Shown in pieces: positions 42,901-52,949 of a stretch of DNA of 64,000 bases. Each line of letters begins with the position of its first letter. Within the stretch, counting starts at the first letter, position 1. The stretch covers positions 376,097 through 440,096 of the forward strand of contig CAUYUJ010014616.1 of assembly GCA_963575745.1 (NCBI GenBank), read 5' to 3'. This DNA is from Prorocentrum cordatum. Taxonomy: Eukaryota; Sar; Dinophyceae; Prorocentrales; Prorocentraceae. The translations under genes were made by a program, and so were the position numbers. A model generated the notes under the pieces. That model was given only the letters and a program-made list of their open reading frames with translations, ran no database searches and had not been told where the DNA came from.

Positions 42901-45900
42901 ACCAACGTGGGGGGCTCTTTTGGAGGGTCTTGGGTCTTGGGGTCCTCTTGGGGCTCTTTTTTCCCAACCATCCTGTGGTGTTGGGTCCTCGTTTTGAAGA
43001 GACGGTGCCCCGCGTTCTCCTTCCTTCCTTCCTTCCTTCCTTCCTCCCGCTGCCTCCTCCCCCCTCCCATCATCATCATCATCATCATCAACGCCCAATT
43101 CGGCACACCCCTCACACGTTTCGCGGCTCCATAGGGAGCTCCACCGAAGGCCCCAGTGGCCGCGGCCGCATGCGTCACCCACACCCATTTCGGCACACCC
43201 CTCACACGTTTCGTGGCTCCATAGGGAGCTCCACCGAAGGCCCCAGTGCCCGCGGCCGCATGCGTCACCCACACCCATTTCGGCACACCCCTCACACGTT
43301 TCGTGGCTCCATAGGGAGCTCCACCGAAGGCCCCAGTGCCCCGCCGCATGCGTCACCCACACCCATTTCGGCACACCCCTCACACGTGGCTTCTCCACCG
43401 TGCCCGCTCACCCATACACCCCTCCACGGTGGCTCCATAGGGAGCTCCACCGAAGGCCCCAGTGCCCGCGGCCGCATGCGTCACCCACACCCATTTCGGC
43501 ACACCCCTCACACGTTTCGTGGCTCCATAGGGAGCTCCACCGAAGGCCCCAGTGCCCGCGGCCGCATGCGTCACCCACACCCATTTCGGCACACCCCTCA
43601 CACGTTTCGTGGCTCCATAGGGAGCTCCACCGAAGGCCCCAGTGCCCGCGGCCGCATGCGTCACCCACACCCATTTCGGCACACCCCTCACACGTTTCGT
43701 GGCTCCATAGGGAGCTCCACCGAAGGCCCCAGTGCCCGCGGCCGCATGCGTCACCCACACCCATTTCGGCACACCCCTCACACGTTTCGTGGCTCCATAG
43801 GGAGCTCCACCGAAGGCCCCAGTGCCCGCGCCCGCATGCGTCACCCACACCCATTTCGGCACACCCCTCACACGTTTCGTGGCTCCATAGGGAGCTCCAC
43901 CGAAGGCCCCAGTGCCCGCGGCCGCATGCGTCACCCACACCCATTTCGGCACACCCCTCACACGTTTCGTGGCTCCATAGGGAGCTCCACCGAAGGCCCC
44001 AGTGCCCGCGGCCGCATGCGTCACCCACACCCATTTCGGCACACCCCTCACACGTTTCGTGGCTCCATAGGGAGCTCCACCGAAGGCCCCAGTGCCCGCG
44101 GCCGCATGCGTCCCCCACACCCATTTCGGCACACCCCTCACACGTTTCGTGGCTCCATAGGGAGCTCCACCGAAGGCCCCAGTGCCCGCGGCCGCATGCG
44201 TCCCCCCCCACACCCATCACCCTCACACGTTTCGTGCACACTCCACCGAAGGCCCCCGTCCCGCGCCGCATGCGTCACCCACCCCATTTCGGCACACTCC
44301 CTCCACACGCTTCGTGGCTCCATAGGGAGCTCCACCGAAGGCCCCAGTGCCGCCGCCGCATGCGTCACCCCACCCATTTCGACACCCCTTTCGTGGCTCC
44401 TAGGGAGCTCCACCAAGGCCCCAGTGCCCGCGGCCGCATGCGTCACCCCCACCCATTTCGGCACCCCCCCCGCATTTCTCGCACGGCAGGGGTCATCACC
44501 ACGGTGGCGTGCCAGGGGCGCACCATGCGCGAAGGCGACGGGGCGGGGGAACGGCGCTCCGGGGGCGGCCAGACCTCCGGGGCGCGAGCAGTCCGCGGCC
44601 AGACCATCTCTCGGTCCTGTGGACTCTCGCCCTGGGCCGTCGGCTGCCCGGCGCGCTGCTCCCTCGGTCGACGTCGCCCAGGCGTGATCCTGGATTGCGG
44701 CCGCCACGAGGTAGGGGGCGGCAAGAAGGAGGACGACGACTGGTGGCTGGAGCTCTACGTGCTGCTTTCGCGCGCCACGCGCCACGAGGACCTCCTGCTC
44801 ATGCGGGCGCCGCGCATCGAGTTCTTCCTGGCAGGGCCGCCGCGGGGCTTGCGGAAGCAGCTGAGCAGTTTGCGGCGCGCACGAAGCGGTGCAGGAGGGA
44901 AGCGACGGCCCTCGCCAGGGAGCTCGGCTTCACCGAGTTCATCCGCGAGGCCTGACCTGAGGAGCGTCTCCCCCGAGCCGCGCCTTCTCTCGACTGCCCG
45001 ACTAATTGTTTGGCCTCGCGCCGCGGACGACCCGCGCGCGTCGCTGGGACCCTCTCGGGGCGACCGGCGCGCGTCGCGGGAACTCCGTGCTGCGGGGGGC
45101 CCGGCGCCTCGTTCGCCCGTCGTCGCTCTGCCCAGCGGTCAGAGACTTGCCCGCTATCAGCCAGCCAGTTAGCTAGTCAGCTCTCTCTGCTTCGCGCGGC
45201 GGACGACCCGCGCGCGTCGCTGGGACCCCGCCCGGGGCGACCAGCGCGCGTCGCGGGGACTCCGCGCTGCGCTGCGCCCGCAGCCTTGGATTTTGGAGTG
45301 CGCGGGCAAAGAGGAAGGAAAAGAAGAGCCGAAAGCGGGCGCGATCCTCGCAAGAGGCGTGCCGACATGGGCGTCGCGACGTGCGGACGCTGCCGTCGGG
45401 GTTCCCGCGGAAGCTGCCTGCGGCGGCCACGCCCAGTGTCACGCGTGTTCGGACAGGCATGTTCGACACTTACACTAGGCGGTTCCATGATCGCATTCAT
45501 GCAAATATATTCACTCGCGCGCAGACCCATTCATATTCAGATTCCCTCGCGCTCTGACTCACCCGCGTTCTTTCTCTCGTAATCAGATCTATCGTATTCC
45601 TTTGCGTTGTGTACCCCGCCACATTTCGGCACATCCCTCATGCGGTTCGTGGCCCCATAGGGAGCGTCGCCAAAGAAGATATTCACAATTGCGATACTCA
45701 CAACTGCATATGGTTGGGTCCTTCGCCCGGATTTTTTTTTTTTTTTTTTTTTTTGGGGGGGGGTCTTGGGGCCCCTTTGAGCTTTCTTGGGGCTCTCTCA
45801 GGGCCCTCTTGGGAGCCATGGAGGGCATCTTGGGGCCACCGGGCCACCTTAGAGGTCATCTTGAAGGGCATCGGCCAAATGGGAGGGGTCCCATATCTCG

Positions 45901-48900
45901 TGCCCGTGCCGCCCCTCCCTGGGGCCTTCAAAACCGCATCGTGGCACTCTCTTGGGGCCCTCTTGGGGCGTTCTTGGGCGCTTTTGGGGCTGTCTTGGCG
46001 GCCTCTTGCGCTCCTCTTGGGGTCTCGGGGCCTTCTCGGGCCATCTTGGGGCCATCTTGAGGCCTCAGACGCGCGTCGGAAGAGGAACGGCGAGAAGGCA
46101 AAAACAAACATAAGTTGTCCTTCGGTGTTTGAAGGATTTGGAGCTCTTGGAGGGGCCCTGAGGGGTCTCCGATACCCGAAAGCAGATAGCACGATAGCAC
46201 TTGAAACCGTCTTGTGGCCATCTTGGGGCCTCCCGGGAGTAGGATGTAGGATGTAGGATGTAGGATGTAGGATGTAGTTCAATTTGAATTATCCACTATC
46301 CAACTAAACTATCCTGCGCTATCTTGAGCCATCTTGGAGCCATCGTGAAGCCTCTGAGGCCCTCTTGGATCTTGGGGCCATCTAGGATCTAGGATCTAGG
46401 GTCTAGGGTCTAGGGATCTAGGGTCCAGGGTCTAGGGTCTAGGGCGAAAGCGGACGCCCTGACACCTCGCTGACCCCCCCCCCCCCCCCCCCTTCAAAAA
46501 AAAAAGCCCTGGGAGGGGAGGGGGAGGGCGCCCCCCCCAAAGCCCCAAACCGCTTGTCGATCGCCCAGACATTTTGCCTCTGCTCCTCCGCCTTCCCCGG
46601 AGGGGGGGGGGGCGAACGGAGCGCAAGGTCCTCGCTCTCTTGTGCAACCGCGACTGGCGCAACAGAGATTGTATCATCCACGTGGAGCTCGGATGCTGCC
46701 CGAATCGTCAAACGACATTGAAGCACTTCATGCGTTCCCTGATCCCATGCCTTATCAATGGCCTCAAAGTACTCGGGCAGAAGAAGTGGACCGGCATGGA
46801 AGAGGTACTCGACGTTGTCATCATCGGCGACGCGGTCCACGGCATCTACAGTTCGGCCTACCGACGCCTCGTCTTCAAGAAGTTTCCCAGGACTGTCAGA
46901 GAGATCGCGGTTCCGAATGCGGACCAGGACGCTCATTTGGCCATGGATGATGCATCCGAGATGCTTGGTGGTAGAGACGATCATGAAGATGTGGCCTCTG
47001 CAGGCCAAGACTCCGTACTGTACCAAAAGCTATCTAATTGGCGTGGAAAATGTGCGTCGTGGCGCAGGATGATACCAATCAGGCTCGTGGCCACAAGCCG
47101 CCGCCTCACGCTCAAGAAACTTACTGCCACTTCTCTCATGCGTGGGCCGGGCGCCAGGAGCAGAAACTGATTTCTGGTGGCGCTCGGGACTACAAGGTTT
47201 TGTTGCGAGCGAATGGGTACTACACGAGCGAGGCGCTCATCCTCTATGGGAGGCTCGTCCGGACAGAGACATCGTCATGGGCGTGGGAGGCATTGTCCTT
47301 GCCGCCTCCCCCCCCCCTTCCTCCCCCCCCCCTCCTCGTCCTCCTCCTCCTCCTCGTCCTTATCCCTTATCCCTTATCCCTTATCCTCCCTCCCCTCCTC
47401 CTCCTCCTCCTCCTCCCTCCTCCTCCTCCTCCTCCTCCTCCTCGTCCTCCTCCTCCCCCCCTCTTCCTCCACTTCCTCCTCCTCCTCCTCCCCCTCCCCC
47501 CTCCGCCTCCTCCTCGCTCCGCTCAGAAGCCTGAGGCACTGCCGGACAATGCTCGTGATCGTCGCCAACGCTGCTTGAACTTCCGGTTGACGGCTAGGGC
47601 CGCGGCTGCAATGTATGAGCTGCTGGTCATGGCGGAAAGCAATTACCCGTTCTTGCATTGGAAGATCCATGGTGCAGCCGACGAGTTGGCAGTTGCTCAG
47701 CGCGTCTGTCAGGAGAGGCCTTGTAGGTTTGACCCCTACACGGCGGACGTCGTCCGCCGATTCCCAACGGCGCCAGATTTGCTCAGCCCGCTTGCGAAGT
47801 TGGAGAGGGATGTCGTCATTCGCATGATGGAGGTGTGCATCGCGCGGCTGGACGCGAAGCATTCCCGATTGCGTCGCCTCGTCAAGTTGATGTCGTTGCA
47901 AGCACATATTCCAGACTTGGCGTCCGTGAGTGCAGCATTTCTCGGCATTGGTGCCCGGCAAGACCGCGGTGCCAAAGCGCCGCCTGCCGACGAAAGCAAA
48001 TCTTCAGATGCACCGGCGCCCTCGAGGCGCCGACGGATGAGCTCTTGGTCAGTTTTTGTTCACGAGCGCACCCGTAGTCACCCTGATGTCGCTGGCCAAA
48101 AGGTCAAGCATGATGTGTGGACACGTGCGATGCAAGAGTTGACTGAGAAGTATAGGGCCCTCTCAGATGCCCAGCGTTCAAGCCCTGTCTGCTAAGGTAA
48201 AGGTTGCCAATGGCCGCATTGCTAAAGGCATGGGGCCTTTCCAGCTGGAAGGTCGAGCACTCCCTCGCCACATCGGGGCCTTGCATCAGACAGAGATGCG
48301 GCGGCTTGGCAATGGCAGCGATGCTGCTGGTGGCGACGCACATGCTCTCGTTCCTCTGCCTGAGGCGGGCCTTCCTGCCGACGATGCTGATGCTGGTGAC
48401 GCGCGTGCGCTCGTTCAACTGCCCGAGGCGAGCCCGCCGGCCGTGCTGCGCCATGACGTTTTGGAGGAGGAAACGACAAAACTTCACCAGCTGAGTTCAT
48501 TCATGGGGCGCAGAAAGGCACAAGCAGAAAGGGCAGTTTCTTTGCAGCGGAGAAGTTACACGTATGGCGACGCGTTGACTTCAATTGCGATTACTTTCGA
48601 ACACTTCAACCCGTTGGGTCAATCCTTGTCGCTTCGCGTCTCCGATGCCCCGTCGGCTCATCCAGAGACGATGCCCAGTCCAGTTGCGCGGGCCAAGCGG
48701 CCAAGCAACTTAGTGTTTGATCGGAGGTGAATCGTTCGGCCCCCTCAATTCTCGGCCTGAGGTGCGTCGCTCTGTCCTTTCAATGTTCGGTCGGGGGAAA
48801 ATGGGCAAACCGTTGAAGCCGATAACTGAGGAGACCGCGCGATTCGCATCCGACCGAGAACTGAGGGGACCGAGCGACTCACCCACGGCTCCAAGAGGGG

Positions 48901-51900
48901 CCCAAGGCCCAAGATGGTCGCAAGAGGGCCCAGGAGGGCCCCAGGATCCAATCCAAGAGGGAGCTCCGAAACCGCACAGCTTGACGCAAAGCTATTCGCC
49001 TCGCATCTGGATCCCCACCAACCCATCAAGAGAATTCACGCTTCGCGTATCCGCGCATCCGCGCGTGCGCATCGCGTATCCCCACCAGCCCATGCAGAAG
49101 CCCAGCCCACGAGAGCTGACGGGAAAAGGGAGGAATAAATACATCTAGGGATCTAGGGTCCAGGGTCTAGGGTCTAGGAATCTAAGATCTAGAATCTAGA
49201 GTCTAGAGAAACAAAGCGAGCAACCAGGGTGAAACGATAGATCTCTGTGAGCAGGGGGGTGGTCTTGGAAGCCCTCTTCGCGCCATCCGGCCATCCCCGG
49301 GGGCCGCGTGGGGGCGAGGGGAGGAAGAGGATGCGGATGAGGATGAGGATGATGATGTGGAGGAGGAGGAAGAGGAGGAGGAGGAGGAGGAGGGGGACGA
49401 GGAGGACGAGAGGGGCGAGGAGGGCGAGGGCGCGCGGATGAGGACGAGGACGAGGGACGAGGAGGACGAGGACTAGGGACTAGGGACTAGGGACTTGGGA
49501 CTAGGGACTAGGGCTAATCTAGAGTCTAGAGGTAGTATTGCGGCTGCTGTTGCTGCTGCTGCTTGTGCCTTCTGGGAGTTCTGGGGGCCCTCTTGGATCT
49601 TGGAGGCCGTCGATGACAGGATGGGGGATGGGGGGGTCCCTAACTCAGCTCCCCCGATCAGGAGCTGGCAGCCCGCTTCTTCGCGCTCTCTTGGAGCGCT
49701 CTTGGGCGCTCGTGGAACGGTCTTGGGGCCGTTTGGAGCATCCTTGGGCTATCGGCTATCGGCTATCGCTATCCGCTATCCGCTATCCGCTGTCGGCTAT
49801 CGGCCATCTGCTATCTGAGCCATCTTGGAGGTCATCTTGGGCTCTCTGAGGCCGCTCGGGGGCCTCTTGGGGGCCTCTCAGGTGCCTCTTGGGGTCTTGG
49901 GGGCTCTCTTGGGGTTCTTTTGGGAGCCCTGGAGCCTGAAGCGCCTCTTGGGGCCATCTTCGAGGCTATCGGCTATCGGCTATCGGCTATCGATCGAAGG
50001 AGGAAGGGCCCCAATCAAGGCCCCCCCGGGGGGGGCCACGATCCTCGTGAGGGGTGTCAAACATTGGCCCTCACAGGGGCCGAACGAGGGCCCTCCAACC
50101 CCCCGCGACACCCCCCCGCAAAAAGGTCAGGGGAGGGGGTAGGGGGTAGGGGATAGGGGGATGGGGTAAACGGGTACCCCCCTACGCCCAGAGGGCTGGT
50201 GGGATTTGCCATTTGCCAAGGCGAGTTGCCTTGGCCAGGTCTGTTGGTCAGTTGTTGCTTCACGCCCTGCCCTCAAAGGCCAGTTGTATTTAAGGACTAC
50301 CGAGCAGTGCCAGTTGGCGACATCGTTGATCGCCAGGGGCGCAAAGTACCGCACGTAGCCTTCGAACGCATCGCTGACAATGCTGCAAAAACTTCTGTGA
50401 ATATGGCAGCTTCGAGTGGAGAGGGCGCTAGTGACGTTCGTGGCGGTGTGTATGGTTTTTGGGATTCCATGCACGATATGTTTAGACATGACGACCTTCC
50501 ACCATTGGGCAAGATCCCGATCAACTACTCCCCGTGTTGGATCGCTGGCATGTGCATCTGCAGCCCGGCGGGGAAGAAGCTGAATGCGTGGCGGTTGAAG
50601 TTCTTGAACAAGTATGTTGAGAACAGCCCTTTCTTGAGAGGCCCCTTCCTAGACAAGGAGAGCAAGACGAAAGCGGAGAAGGAGTTCAAGGCCGTGACTG
50701 GTTCGGGCATGACGATCTTGTGTTTGACTTCCAGGGGCACGTTTGAGGGCGATCCCATCGAGAGGTTATGGCTGCACGTGTCCATGGTATTCGGCAATGC
50801 TAGACGGCCGTCCTTCTGGGAGATGAATGGGCCGCCTGCGGCCCTCGAGCTTCCAGCGGAAGTGACCCTAATGCCGAAGCTTCGCGAAGATGCTTCCCCT
50901 CAGTGTATGTCTTTGCTTCAGTTGTGCGAGATGCTCGACCTCGACATGTTCTGGGCCGTCGATTACTACAGGTTACACAATGACGGTGAGTGCGTTCAGG
51001 GCGTCGTCCCTGAGGAGCTCGATGCTTTTGTTGAGCCCGATAACCGGTCATTTGATTTACTACCGGCGCCGCCGCCGCCGCCCCCAGCAGATCGAGGGCG
51101 CGGCCGCGGGCGCAGGGGCAGTGGGCCAGGATTGGGGCGCGGTGCACCTGGCGGCCACGGTCGAGGGCGGCGGGGCCGAGGCTCGGGAGCCCGAGGTGGT
51201 TGGAAGGAGATCGCCGATGCTGCCGATGTCGGCGTAGATGGCGCTGGCGGCTATCTCGATGGGACATCCGGAGACGGCGACAGTGGAGCCCCAGCCGCTC
51301 AGCTAGACGTGGCTGGCGACTTAGAGGCCATGTTCGCCCACCACTCCGACACCGCGGCCGCAGCCGCAGACGTTGCCGCAGCCGAGGAGATGCACGAGGG
51401 CGAGGCGGGGCACGCGATGGAGGAGATCGTGGAGGGCCTACTCCTGGACGTGCTCATTGCCGAACCTGAAGCGGAGGAGGAAGAGGCCGTGGAACTCGGA
51501 GAGGTGGTGGACGACATGCAGGACATCGACGAGGTGGACGAGGGCAACGACATGCCAGACTTTGATCAGGAAGCATGGGACTTGTTTGGCCCGTCTGACG
51601 AAGAGGCTGACGCGGGCAGCGACGACGATCCACCTCCAGGCCCTCCGGGCCCTCCAGACCCTCCGCAGGCTCCAAGGACTCCAAGCCCAGAGCCTGGCGA
51701 TGGCGGCGGCGGTCCAGGTGGCGGCGAGTCGACGCCGACAGAGACGGTGGCAGGGCCGCACCCGCCGCCTGGCGGCCAGGAGCCAAGTGGATCAGCGTAG
51801 CCAGTACTCGGGCGGGACTGGCTTGAGCGACAAGTGGATGAGTGGCTCGGCGCGCCGAGCGGCCCAGCTGGAAGTGGCTCGAGCGGCTCAGGCCTGCCGC

Positions 51901-52340
51901 CGCCCGACGCGCCGCCGCCGCCCGAGCCGCTGAGAGGCCCGGGCAGGCCTCGCCTCGGCGGCCGCGGCGGCGGCGGCCCTGCGTTGCAGCACTGGCAGTT
52001 CGAGAATGGCTACATCAGGTACGACCCACACAGCAACTCAGTGTGTGCGCACTGTCAGGTCCCAGGACACGGAGGGCCAAACGTTTGCAGACGTACTCGA
52101 ACGTTTAATGCAGGTACCAGGAAGCAAGGTCAAGGCAGACCACTTGGCCATCTCGTGGCTTGGATGATGTTCGCTTGTGGGGTGCCCAGCAAGGAGAGGC
52201 ACTGCGATCGAGATTTTATCCCAGGCAAAGATCTTCGAGACTTGGCGCGCACCGAGATCTTGAATGACCCGATGTATCAGGACTTGCTTGAGCTGGAGGC
52301 CGTGGGCCTCGAGGGCGGCGAGCCTGACAATGTTGATTGA
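39990..52340 (+). CDS. Gene C: giant dinoflagellate family protein, transposase-like, with HMG-like box and C-terminal Cys/His module
   Basis: Proposed exons: 39990-40040 (MPWRSDFSEEEDIHGEE), 40285-41524, 42331-42537, 46569-48726 (perhaps with an intron at 47290-47526) and 50252-52340; about 1.8-1.9 thousand residues. The GT-AG junctions are all phase-consistent. Landmarks: a 10-residue repeat (40300-40495); LMYDETPLKTRV and LLATTDDYTGNDRCERA, possible nuclease Asp residues (inference); PCLAHKS; VLALLCNRDWRNRD and KKWTGMEEVLDVV; CRFDPYTADVVRRF; an HMG-like stretch near 48040 (SSWSVFVHERTRSHPDV); IPINYSPCWIAGMCICSP; acidic and Pro-rich linkers; and a tail with VPGHGGPNVC and QGRPLGHLVAW. Three lesions are visible: frame changes near 47140 and 48180, and an in-frame TAG at 51798. 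It may be a recently decayed copy, or errors may be present. I recall the family as highly repeated in dinoflagellates; function is unknown. Confidence 0.7.
40041..40284 (+). other. Gene C intron 1 (GT-AG, phase 0)
   Basis: Donor GAG|GTGGGGG, acceptor TTTCCTAG|G. It removes a long (GGA)n tract (40083-40200) and joins HGEE to VGEAAAADPEL in frame. Confidence 0.6.
40300..40495 (+). repeat. 30-bp coding minisatellite (10-residue repeat)
   Basis: Six to seven copies of a 30-bp unit starting GAGCCGATCCAGAGTTGGCA. In the gene C frame it encodes ASAS(R/G)AD(P/Q/A)EL. Differences between copies are few, so the repeat is young. Confidence 0.85.
41525..42330 (+). other. Gene C intron 2 (GT-AG, phase 1), filled with heptamer arrays
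   Basis: Donor ACTG|GTCTTA, acceptor TGTGAG|ATTTCC; splicing gives DDVTD-FLLSLMHVGQ in frame. Heptamer arrays inside: GCCACCA (41579-41612), CCCTTAG (41633-41665), GGGTGTA (41855-41880), GGGCCTA (42128-42176), CCCTAGG (42290-42312). A TCTTGGGGCC block lies at 42040-42125. Confidence 0.7.
43090..44475. repeat. 90-bp satellite array, about 15 copies, reverse complement of the 22-kb array
   Basis: The period is exactly 90 bp from about 43480 to 44200, and those copies are almost identical (boxes GGGAGCTCCACCGAAGGCCC, TTTCGGCACACCCCTCACAC). Edge copies are diverged. It is the same satellite family as at 21.95-23.26 kb on the other strand, with GTGGGTGAC in place of GAGGTGGAAC. Long open frames on both strands are repeat artefacts. 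Confidence 0.9.
44490..44955 (+). pseudogene. C-terminal fragment of a PIF1/RecD-like superfamily 1 helicase
   Basis: The sequence reads GVITTVACQGRTMREG (helicase motif V-like, QGRT), then after a 147-nt in-frame GC-AG intron (44535-44681, phase 1) VILDCGRHE and WWLELYVLLSRATRHEDLLL (motif VI, SRAT). The last part, EQFAARTKRC and REATALARELGFTEF, lies in another frame, so one base is lost near 44865, and it ends at a stop at 44953-44955. Motifs I-IV are absent: to the left is satellite DNA. I recall the same C-terminal layout in dinoflagellate PIF1-type helicases. It sits inside intron 3 of gene C and inside satellite element copy 2. Confidence 0.65.
44956..45609. other. Non-coding, with a ~90-bp direct duplication
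   Basis: 45012-45100 and 45192-45280 are similar direct copies (GCGGACGACCCGCGCGCGTC, then GGGACTCCGCGCTGC-type ends) with several differences. Nothing coding was recognised. Confidence 0.55.
45731..45752. repeat. Poly-T run
   Basis: About 22 T residues at the outer edge of the head of satellite element copy 2, followed by G9. This could be an A-tail of an insertion on the - strand or simple slippage. Confidence 0.7.
47290..47526 (+). other. CTC-rich tract in gene C, possibly a GC-AG intron
   Basis: The tract reads as Pro/Leu in the gene C frame, but a GC donor at 47290 and GCTCAG acceptor at 47526 would remove exactly 237 nt in phase 0 and join SSWAWE to KPEALPDNARD. Either is possible; an intron is more natural. 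Confidence 0.4.
48727..50251 (+). other. Gene C intron 4 (GT-AG, phase 2), heptamer-rich
   Basis: Donor CGGAG|GTGAAT, acceptor TTGGTCAG|T; the join gives NLVFDRS-CCFTPCPQRPVVF. It holds heptamer arrays GTCTAGG (49145-49180), GACTAGG (49472-49512) and GCTATCG (49747-49800, 49967-49990), a GGA tract (49330-49410) and TCTTGG blocks. Confidence 0.65.
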
Positions 52341-52424
52341 AGTATCGGCCAGCATTTGGCGGCCTGCTTCCGGCCTCAGCTTCCGCGCGCGCGCTGTCTG
52401 GAGTCTGGAATCTGGAGCTCGGAG

Positions 52425-52840
52425 GAGGAGTGTGCGGAGTTGATGAGGGGGGGGGGGAGGAAGGGGGAGGAGGTGAGGAGGAGGAGGAGTAGGAGGAGGA
52501 GGAGGAGGAGGAGCAGGCGGAGAGGCGAGGGGGAAGAGGGCGTGAGAAGGGGGGTGAGGAGAAGGAGGATGACGAGGAGGAGGAGGAGGAGGGGGGAGGA
52601 GGAGGAGGGACGATGAGGAGGAGAAGGAGGAGGAGGGGGGAGGAGGAGGACGAGGAGTTTATGGGGGATAGGGGATTGGGGATGGGGGATAGGGGATAGG
52701 GGATAGGGGAGATACGGGATACGGGATACGGAGGACGGGGAGGATTGAGAGGGAAGAATGAGGAGGGAGAGGAGATGAATGGGGGGGGAAGATGAGGAGG
52801 AGGACGAGGAGGAGGAGGAGGAGGAAGGAGGACGAAGAAA
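52425..52840. repeat. GGA tract with a GATAGGG heptamer array
   Basis: Starts about 85 bp after the gene C stop. Mostly GGAGGA, with GATAGGG units at 52670-52720. Confidence 0.85.
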
Positions 52841-52949
52841 AGGCAACTATTTGGAACTATATTTAATTATTTGAATACGGTCTCTGTCCTGTTTCTGGCC
52901 CTCCCCCGGCTGGCGGCGGCGCAGCTGCCGGCAACCGGCTAGCGGCTAG

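Larger units (their letters stand above)
42963..45718 (-). mobile_element. Satellite-carrying element, copy 2, inverted relative to copy 1
   Basis: Read on the - strand: head ending ATGGTTGGG at 45710-45718, one satellite unit (45615-45680), a 1.1-kb segment (44480-45610), the 90-bp satellite array, a (GAT)n tract (43068-43092), a GGAA/GGAG tract and the conserved tail ending at CCCAACCAT 42963-42971. Head and tail match copy 1 closely. The extra segment carries the helicase fragment, so it is either a later insertion or part of a longer form of the element. Confidence 0.6.
42538..46568 (+). other. Gene C intron 3 (GT-AG, phase 1), 4.03 kb
   Basis: Donor AAGA|GTAAGG, acceptor CGCCCAG|AC; phases fit. 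It contains an AGGATAG array (42637-42675), the inverted satellite element with a helicase fragment, a TCTTGG block (45760-46060), GTAGGAT (46234-46278) and GTCTAGG (46383-46442) heptamer arrays and a C18 homopolymer near 46477. Confidence 0.65.

Noticed and set aside
42858-44687. A 609-residue open frame, with others on both strands, through the 43-44 kb region
   Set aside because: They are generated by a 90-bp satellite whose length is a multiple of 3, so every frame without a stop in one unit stays open.
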